From Prochlorococcus sp. AG-355-J23 (lineage in GTDB: Bacteria; Cyanobacteriota; Cyanobacteriia; PCC-6307; Cyanobiaceae), in NCBI GenBank assembly GCA_003278705.1, contig QCDR01000010.1, forward strand, positions 1 through 51,639: a stretch of 51,639 nt of DNA, read 5' to 3'. This document shows positions 47,472 to 51,639 of this stretch, one piece after another (within the stretch, counting starts at the first letter, position 1; each line of letters starts with the position of its first letter). Below the pieces are notes generated by a model. The model had not been told where the DNA came from and did not search any database. It was given only the letters and a program-made list of their open reading frames with translations. The translations under genes were made by a program, and so were the position numbers.

Positions 47472-47543
47472 GCCCTTGTAGCTCAGCGGTAGAGCACTCC
47501 CTTGGTAAGGGAGAGGCCCCGAGTTCAAGTCTCGGCGAGGGCA
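47472..47543 (+). tRNA. tRNA-Thr (anticodon GGT)
   Basis: A 72-nt tRNA. Acceptor stem GCCCTTG/CGAGGGC, D arm GCTCAGCGGTAGAGC, anticodon stem CTCCC/GGGAG with loop TTGGTAA, and T arm GAGTTCAAGTCTC. Its 3' end adjoins atypical DNA with an excisionase-like gene, so it is a candidate integration site. Confidence 0.96.
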
Positions 47544-47651
47544 TAGCCCAAAGCCCAACTACCGCAAGGGGTTCAAAGAATTTAGAGAGTAGAAAATATA
47601 CATCCTCCAACAAGTGCTTATAAGTGAATATATGGACATAATGAGCAAATC

Positions 47652-47743
47652 GCACTAATATTCGCACTAATGACACTAATTAAATGGCTAGTAGCAGTAA
47701 TGGTTCTTGGGAAACTGACTTAAGAGATTCTGTTCGCACTAAT
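47652..47743 (+). repeat. GCACTA direct repeats beside tRNA-Thr
   Basis: GCACTA occurs at 47652 and 47664 with six bases between, giving GCACTA-N6-GCACTA. A third, near copy (ACACTA) is at 47673 and a further GCACTAAT at 47736. They lie in the gene-free 233 bp between tRNA-Thr and the HTH gene. The same pair recurs inverted beyond that gene. Likely protein-binding sites. Confidence 0.7.
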
Positions 47744-47776
47744 TAAACAACAGGGCATATATTCGGACTTAATCGA

Positions 47777-48028
47777 ATGTCAGCAGAAGAAAAATGGCTC
47801 AAAACAAGTGACGCAGCCCACCACTTAGGCGTTAGCCAATGGTATTTAAAGCAATGTAGAGATTGCTATGAAGATGGTTTTCTTATTGAAAGAGAACATT
47901 ACATACTTGGTGCTAGTAGAACAGCAGCCATCAGATGGAATATCAATGCCGTATTGGATGCCTTCCATGAAAGAGGAAAAATTATCCAAGAAGGTCGCAA
48001 GTTAGTTAAAGAATTAACTGGTAAATAA
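47777..48028 (+). CDS. Excisionase-like helix-turn-helix protein
   Basis: An 83-residue protein with a winged-helix/MerR-like DNA-binding pattern near the start: WLKTSDAAHHLGVSQWYLKQC. A second conserved half, EREHYILGASRTAAIRWNINAVLDAF, is typical of small recombination directionality-type proteins seen beside integrases. It lies downstream of tRNA-Thr and is bracketed by inverted GCACTA-N6-GCACTA pairs. A strong terminator follows. No integrase gene is in the window, so this is an island remnant or an orphan regulator. Confidence 0.72.
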   Translation: MSAEEKWLKTSDAAHHLGVSQWYLKQCRDCYEDGFLIEREHYILGASRTAAIRWNINAVLDAFHERGKIIQEGRKLVKELTGK

Positions 48029-48045
48029 TATGTTAAATCCTCAAG

Positions 48046-48080
48046 ACCACTCCCTCATCTAGGGAGTGGTTAATCTCTTT
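48046..48080 (+). terminator. Intrinsic terminator after the HTH gene
   Basis: ACCACTCCCT and AGGGAGTGGT (48046-48070) form a perfect 10-bp stem with a CATCT loop, followed by TAATCTCTTT. A second small stem, CTTCTGA/TCAGAAG, lies at 48101-48118. Confidence 0.85.
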
Positions 48081-48123
48081 AATCCTTTGATATGAATTTA
48101 CTTCTGATCTTTCAGAAGCAAAA

Positions 48124-48141
48124 TAGTGCGATAACTAGTGC
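48124..48141 (-). repeat. Inverted copy of the GCACTA-N6-GCACTA pair
   Basis: TAGTGC at 48124-48129 and 48136-48141, six bases apart, read on the opposite strand as GCACTA-N6-GCACTA. This is exactly the spacing of the pair at 47652-47669. The two pairs face each other across the HTH gene and its terminator. Confidence 0.7.
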
Positions 48142-48145
48142 ATTA

Positions 48146-48188
48146 TTGACAATTAATCTAAAATAAGGGGCAATTAGCTCCTTTTTTT
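48146..48188 (+). repeat. Repeat module D: degenerate 16-mer plus terminator-like hairpin abutting a start codon
   Basis: ATTGACA-attA-ATCTA (a degenerate form of the 16-base repeat seen at 50100 and 50422) is followed by a hairpin, GGGGC/GCTCC with an AATTA loop (48167-48181). Seven T (48182-48188) come directly before the ATG at 48189. From 48162 to 48191 it is identical, base for base, to 50117-50146. Confidence 0.8.
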
Positions 48189-48584
48189 ATGAAGTTAAAA
48201 AATATTTTAAAAACTACTGGAGCGCTTCATATCCTGTTGGGGTTGTTAATTATTTCTCTACTAATTTTTTCAGTGGAAACTATTGCAGGCAACGCTTCAA
48301 GTGAAACATTGCTTCTTGTTAGAGGTACTGCAGATGTTGTAGCTGCTAGTAATTTAGGAATAGGTTTTTTATTGATTATTTGTAGTTCCATTAAAGATAA
48401 AGCCTCCTTAAGAAAAGTTTTATCAGGTGAATTAGCTTTGATGTTTTGTTTTTTGGCAGTAGCTCTATTTAATACTTTTAACGCTGGGACAATTGTTGAT
48501 GGAGGACCCCCTCCTCCTTTCTGGATTGTTTTAATAGTGAATCCTCTTTTATGTATCTATGGATTAGTTAACAATAAAAATTGA
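48189..48584 (+). CDS. 131-residue four-helix membrane protein
   Basis: A small integral membrane protein with hydrophobic segments near residues 10-31, 50-67, 80-97 and 107-126. It has a proline-rich loop (GGPPPPFW) before the last helix. No family recognised. The start codon follows a T7 run and a terminator-like hairpin without a ribosome-binding site. Its TGA overlaps the TTG of the truncated MKRLL-type stub. Part of the module array; likely island gene. Confidence 0.72.
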   Translation: MKLKNILKTTGALHILLGLLIISLLIFSVETIAGNASSETLLLVRGTADVVAASNLGIGFLLIICSSIKDKASLRKVLSGELALMFCFLAVALFNTFNAGTIVDGGPPPPFWIVLIVNPLLCIYGLVNNKN

Positions 48585-48634
48585 AACGCTTACTAATTGC
48601 ACCGCTATATTAAATACGATTGACAGTCGATATA
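48581..48634 (+). repeat. Repeat module A: truncated signal-peptide stub plus 16-mer
   Basis: TTGAAACGCTTACTAATTGC reads MKRLLIAPLY then a stop (48581-48613), followed by a GATTGACAGTCGAT near-palindrome (48618-48631). It differs from module B at 50062-50115 in only 4 of 54 bases. The rest of the 163-bp spacer to 48748 is AT-rich with no recognisable gene. Confidence 0.78.
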
Positions 48635-48747
48635 GAAATTATAAAAATTAAATATTTCAGTAGATCGGAAGAGGAAAGCAAAAATATTACATGATTTACT
48701 TACTTTTAACCTTGATATGTTTTAAATAAATTTAATTGATTATTTCT

Positions 48748-49152
48748 ATGGAAAAATTTTCCCAAAATCTTCTTAGGCTTTCTCTTTCAATATTATTTTT
48801 AAGTTTTCCTATTGGTTTTTTATTCGCAGGTTTTGAATATTTAAATACCAAAAAGTTTTTATCATCAAAATATGATGAATTAAATGAAAAGATAGAAGAC
48901 TATATTGAGGATATGGAAAAAACTTATCCTGAAACTATAAAATATTTTCCTTCAACTAAATTGGCAGATAAATCTCCTCTTGCAACATTACTTTTAACAA
49001 AATCAACTATGAAATTATTTCAAGTTTCCGAATATCTAAAATATAAAAATTCTATTTTGAATACTACTGACGAGATATCAAAGACCGTTGATGCATTTAT
49101 AGAAGAATTAAGAATTGAATATCCCGAATTAAATAGAATACTTCCTAGATGA
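48748..49152 (+). CDS. 134-residue membrane-anchored coiled-coil protein
   Basis: From ATG 48748 (a TTG at 48736 is less likely): MEKFSQNLLRLSLSILFLSF, one membrane helix from about 8 to 30. A charged helical part then carries two similar segments, EKIEDYIEDMEKTYPETIKYFPS and ... DAFIEELRIEYPELNRILPR. The repeated (I/Y)EELR..YPE.... pattern suggests an internal duplication. No family recognised. Its TGA overlaps the ATG of the next gene (ATGA). Confidence 0.65.
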   Translation: MEKFSQNLLRLSLSILFLSFPIGFLFAGFEYLNTKKFLSSKYDELNEKIEDYIEDMEKTYPETIKYFPSTKLADKSPLATLLLTKSTMKLFQVSEYLKYKNSILNTTDEISKTVDAFIEELRIEYPELNRILPR

Positions 49153-49208
49153 AACGCTTACTATTTCCACTAATAGCTACTATCGCTTTACCTAATTCTG
49201 TTAATGCA
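49149..49208 (+). repeat. Full signal-peptide module, copy 1
   Basis: Sixty bases encoding MKRLLFPLIATIALPNSVNA. They are identical at 50 of 60 positions to 51406-51465, although the proteins that follow are unrelated. The first 15 bases are also shared with the stubs at 48581 (except base 1) and 50062. Confidence 0.8.
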
Positions 49209-50033
49209 AATATACAAATCAAAGATAGATTAGATACTCCTCATATTAATTTTATTAGTCAAAGAGCAATAGCCAATGTTGACTTAGAATTTGATGAACC
49301 TTCAGGTTTAGTTTTTGATGTAGATAAAAAGTCTCTTTGGACGGTTAGTGACGACACTTCCAAATTGTTTAATTTAGATCTTAAAGGAGATATAAATCGA
49401 AAAAAAACAATTAATTCTCCTCTCGATGAAAGTGAAGGTATTACCTTGAATAAAAAACGTAATCTTTTAGTAGCTGTAATAGAATCTCAATATCCTAAAG
49501 TAGTTACTGTTGAATTGGATAGCGGAAAACATAAAAACTACTTATTAAGTGAAATGAAGAATTTTTCACTTATAAAAAAATTCTTTAAATTGCAGACCTT
49601 AAATAAAAGTCATGGACTAGAGGCAATAACTTTTTTACCAGAAGAGGAAACATATATTGTTGCAAAACAAGATTTTCCAGCAATGCTAATAAAAATTAAC
49701 GGTGAATTAAATAAAATACTTAGTTTTAGAAAAATTGAAAAGTTCTCCAACTATGAAAATCAATTAAATAGTTTTGATATTAGTGGGCTTGATTATGATG
49801 TATTAAATAAAAAAATCTGGATATTGAGTGGTTTAAATAGGGAAATCTATATTTATGATTGGGATTCAAATACAATTATTAATCAATATAAAATCCCCTA
49901 CATGAATTGGGCTGGAGGAATAGCAGTAAATTATGATGATAATAAATTTCACATAGTTACTGATGTAGATAATGAAGAGCCAATGTTATTTGTTCATTCT
50001 TATAACCCAGAATTAATATATCAAAATAAATAA
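49149..50033 (+). CDS. Secreted SdiA-regulated/beta-propeller-like protein
   Basis: A 294-residue exported protein with a cleavable signal peptide ending VNA at residue 20. The rest shows propeller-type repeats with aspartate/tryptophan turns: EPSGLVFDVDKKSLWTVSDD, DESEGITLNKKRNLLVAV, LEAITFLPEEETYIVAKQ, and DISGLDYDVLNKKIWILSG. This is like the SdiA-regulated / esterase-like propeller group. Enzymatic function is unproven. Confidence 0.72.
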   Translation: MKRLLFPLIATIALPNSVNANIQIKDRLDTPHINFISQRAIANVDLEFDEPSGLVFDVDKKSLWTVSDDTSKLFNLDLKGDINRKKTINSPLDESEGITLNKKRNLLVAVIESQYPKVVTVELDSGKHKNYLLSEMKNFSLIKKFFKLQTLNKSHGLEAITFLPEEETYIVAKQDFPAMLIKINGELNKILSFRKIEKFSNYENQLNSFDISGLDYDVLNKKIWILSGLNREIYIYDWDSNTIINQYKIPYMNWAGGIAVNYDDNKFHIVTDVDNEEPMLFVHSYNPELIYQNK

Positions 50034-50061
50034 AAATTTTTACAAAATAAGGAAAGCTTAA

Positions 50062-50143
50062 ATGAAACGCTTACTACTTCCACCGCTATATTAAATACGA
50101 TTGACAGTCGATCTACAATAAGGGGCAATTAGCTCCTTTTTTT
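50062..50143 (+). repeat. Repeat module B: stub, 16-mer and terminator-like hairpin
   Basis: In order: a stub ORF (ATG 50062) MKRLLLPPLY-stop; the 16-mer ATTGACAGTCGATCTA (50100-50115); a hairpin, GGGGC/GCTCC (50122-50136); and T7 (50137-50143) that ends at the ATG of the DUF3764 gene. This is the most complete copy of the composite module in the window. It could be a decayed signal-peptide gene plus a terminator, or a leader peptide with an attenuator. Confidence 0.8.
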
Positions 50144-50422
50144 ATGCCTCTTGAAACTACTGTTTTTACATTCAAAATTAGTGTCCCTTATGAAGAATGG
50201 GCTGCTGTTTATGACAGCGAAGAAAATATAAAAATGATGAAAGAAACTGGAATGACTTGCTTATACAAAGGTGTAAATAAAGATGATCCAACCAGTGTAA
50301 TTGTCATTGAGCAGGGTGAAGAAGGTAAAGCAATAGCTATGTTTAAAGATCCAGAAGTTAAACCATTAATTGAGAGTGCAGGTCATATTTATGATTCAAC
50401 TGTTATTTCGAGCTACTTTTAA
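50144..50422 (+). CDS. DUF3764-like small protein
   Basis: A 92-residue soluble protein (METTVFTFK-like start: MPLETTVFTFKISVPYEEWA). It has the ferredoxin-like alpha/beta pattern of DUF3764 proteins (TGMTCLYKGVNKDDPTSVIVIEQGEEGKAIAMFKDPEV). Function unknown. It begins at the end of module B's T7 tract, and its TAA runs into a further 16-mer (50422-50437), so it is framed by direct repeats. Confidence 0.78.
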   Translation: MPLETTVFTFKISVPYEEWAAVYDSEENIKMMKETGMTCLYKGVNKDDPTSVIVIEQGEEGKAIAMFKDPEVKPLIESAGHIYDSTVISSYF

Positions 50423-50437
50423 TTGACAGTCGATCTA
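50422..50437 (+). repeat. Repeat module C: 16-mer after the DUF3764 gene
   Basis: ATTGACAGTCGATCTA, identical to 50100-50115, beginning on the last base of the DUF3764 stop codon. The two copies are 322 bp apart and enclose exactly the hairpin and the gene. Within the repeat GATTGAC-A-GTCGATC is nearly palindromic. Confidence 0.8.
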
Positions 50438-50541
50438 AAGTAAATAATAAATCTTGGTGAGTTTTGAAGTGATTACAAAATTTCTTTACTTAAACTTATC
50501 TTAAATTAAAGAATTAAAAATAAATTCAATTATATTTTGCT

Positions 50542-51405
50542 TTGAAAAAATTTTTATTTACAAATATCTTTATTTTAGGTTTAAGTGCTTCATCAGTGAT
50601 GGCTGATCATTGGGGTAAACCCAAAAATTTATCTAGTAATGGTCCATGGAATGAAAACTTATCTGCGATTATTAAAGATTCAGACAAACTAAGATTAGAA
50701 AAACCTAAACAAACTATCGTAAAACAAGCAGGAGTATCGAATATTGTCGATTTTGAGGGAACTCCTAGAGTTTACTTTCAGTGGTTGACAACAGATAAAG
50801 AGAAAATTAGAAATTTTGATCACATTGCTTTTATTGATTACAAAGATCAAATTTGGTCTGAACCAAAAGTTGTAAAATTTTCAGCTAGCAATGATTCCAA
50901 AATTTTAAATAAGCCTGAAAAATATCCAGTAGATCCAACAGTAGTAAGAACTTCGGAAGGTAAATACAGAATATATTTCACAACACATTCAAAAAAAGGA
51001 ACATATATTGCTTCTGCCGTATCTGACGATGGAGAAAATTTCAACATTGAACCAGGGAAACGTTTTAGGAAAAAAGGATTTGATATAAAAGATTGTGCTG
51101 TAGTTTTTTTTAATGATTTGTGGCACATGATAACTCCTTCTCATAGAAATGATGGAATTGGATATTATTCCTATTCAACCGACGGATTACTCTTTGTTAG
51201 GGGGGATGATCTAAAGATAGATTCAAAAGGTGATTGGTTAGGAAACTTTTTTATTAAAAATGAAAAAGTATATTTTCTTGGAACTAGGTTTGTAGCAAGT
51301 ACGAAGGATTTTAAAAATTGGCAAAAAGAATTCAACCATAAATTAAACGATCCTTCTATGTTTGTTATTGGAGAAAAAAATATTCAAATTTCTACTACAA
51401 GATAA
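50542..51405 (+). CDS. Secreted GH43-like five-bladed beta-propeller protein
   Basis: A 287-residue exported protein from a TTG start. The signal peptide is MKKFLFTNIFILGLSASSVMA, cut before DHWGKP. The body resembles the GH43/GH32-type five-bladed propeller: DPTVVRTSEGKYRIYFTTHS near 135, a DIKDCAVVFFNDLWHMITPS block near 185, and SYSTDGLLF near 210. Whether the catalytic acids of glycosidases are present was not confirmed. A sugar-binding or non-enzymatic role is possible. The TAA ends at 51405, one base before the next signal-peptide module. Confidence 0.68.
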   Translation: MKKFLFTNIFILGLSASSVMADHWGKPKNLSSNGPWNENLSAIIKDSDKLRLEKPKQTIVKQAGVSNIVDFEGTPRVYFQWLTTDKEKIRNFDHIAFIDYKDQIWSEPKVVKFSASNDSKILNKPEKYPVDPTVVRTSEGKYRIYFTTHSKKGTYIASAVSDDGENFNIEPGKRFRKKGFDIKDCAVVFFNDLWHMITPSHRNDGIGYYSYSTDGLLFVRGDDLKIDSKGDWLGNFFIKNEKVYFLGTRFVASTKDFKNWQKEFNHKLNDPSMFVIGEKNIQISTTR

Positions 51406-51465
51406 ATGAAACGCTTACTACTCCCACTACTAGCAGCCCTCGCTTTACCTACTGCTGTTAATGCT
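51406..51465 (+). repeat. Full signal-peptide module, copy 2
   Basis: Sixty bases encoding MKRLLLPLLAALALPTAVNA, 50 of 60 identical to copy 1 at 49149. The synonymous and non-synonymous differences are mixed, but the export function is retained. Confidence 0.8.
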
Positions 51466-51639
51466 GGAATATCTGATGAATTACATAAGAAATGTTTAGA
51501 AGCACGAGATTATGCAGGTTGCGTGAATACTAATAAACAATTTTCTCGCAAAAAAGATAAAGAAATATCTGGGATAGGAATAAGGCTTTTTCTTAATAGT
51601 GATACTGCTGAATTAACTATTCAATCTGTAATAAATAAC
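51406..51639 (+). CDS. Secreted small-cysteine protein, 5' part
   Basis: Open to the right edge (78 codons visible). The signal peptide ends VNA. The mature part starts GISDELHKKCLEARDYAGCVN, a short helical unit with two cysteines (KCLEARDYAGC) that resembles the small repeat found in many picocyanobacterial exported proteins. A basic linker and ISGIGIRLFLNSDTAELTIQ follow. Unknown function. It immediately follows the GH43-like gene. Confidence 0.7.
   Translation, partial: MKRLLLPLLAALALPTAVNAGISDELHKKCLEARDYAGCVNTNKQFSRKKDKEISGIGIRLFLNSDTAELTIQSVINN

Noticed and set aside
47464..47676. Minus-strand 70-residue open frame across tRNA-Thr
   Set aside because: It is the antisense of a tRNA and its flank; composition is not protein-like and such frames are common annotation errors.
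47544..47776. Integrase remnant between tRNA-Thr and the HTH gene
   Set aside because: Reading this stretch in the likely frames gave stops and no recombinase catalytic motif; only the GCACTA repeats are supportable.
48663..48674. AGATCGGAAGAG, the first 12 bases of a common sequencing adapter
   Set aside because: The match stops after 12 bases (the next base is G, not the adapter C) and the flanking AT-rich sequence continues normally, so a chance match in genuine sequence is more likely than an assembly artefact; worth a read-level look only.

Overview
The window reads as a high-light-type Prochlorococcus (marine picocyanobacterium) chromosome segment. The DNA is strongly AT-rich (by eye about 30-33 % G+C) and genes are packed with gaps of a few bases. 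It carries chlorophyll synthase (chlG), NDH-1 subunit ndhB, a menG/ubiE-type phylloquinone methyltransferase, PipX and cyanobacteria-restricted small families. No ribosomal RNA, CRISPR array or intact transposase was seen. Names come from recognised motifs and memory of families; no search was run.

Layout. 1-12.3 kb is core metabolism: a lipoprotein fragment, topA, ndhB, a LolD/DevA-type ABC ATPase, birA, a DciA-like protein, menG, hisF, a DUF2862 protein, chlG, a class A penicillin-binding protein and rsmB. 12.3-15.5 kb holds small proteins and a tight operon DCC thioredoxin-like / DUF2805 / DUF2256 / cryptochrome-photolyase-related protein. 15.5-21.1 kb has trmH, a DppC-type permease, lepA, mqo, a NifU-like scaffold and a small membrane protein. 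21.2-21.5 kb is a regulatory locus: a good promoter, a perfect NtcA-type palindrome at the expected +1, and a leader resembling the glutamine-binding 'Downstream-peptide'/glnA RNA class, ahead of a 57-aa DUF4278 protein and a strong terminator. 21.6-31 kb has an ArsM-like methyltransferase, a class V PLP enzyme, an SDR, murE, a glutaredoxin-like protein, yidD, rpsD and a sulfur amino-acid cluster (two Cys/Met PLP enzymes plus cysK). 31-47.3 kb is again core: queA, pdhC, YlqD-like, an acyl-CoA synthetase, lipB, hpf, a DeoC-like protein without its catalytic residues, recO, a GT4 glycosyltransferase, proC, sepF, pipY, pipX, ecfT, der, a DUF1823-like protein, cobI, miaE and aroQ.

The character changes at the tRNA-Tyr(GTA)/tRNA-Thr(GGT) pair (47.38-47.54 kb). 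Everything after it looks like the edge of a genomic island. There is an excisionase-like HTH gene bracketed by two copies of GCACTA-N6-GCACTA in opposite orientation. It is followed by short membrane or secreted proteins embedded in repeated DNA modules: a 16-bp near-palindrome (ATTGACAGTCGATCTA), an identical 30-bp terminator-like hairpin ending in the start codon of two unrelated genes, and a repeated signal-peptide start (MKRLL...) present as two full copies and two stop-truncated stubs. Two genes are framed by direct copies of the 16-bp repeat like small cassettes. This modular array is the most likely undescribed system in the window.

How the genes connect: nitrogen status (PipX/PipY, the NtcA-like box and candidate glutamine leader), lipoylation and pyruvate dehydrogenase (lipB, pdhC), peptidoglycan and division (murE, PBP, sepF), tRNA/rRNA modification (trmH, queA, miaE, rsmB) and sulfur amino acids (cysK and two PLP enzymes).
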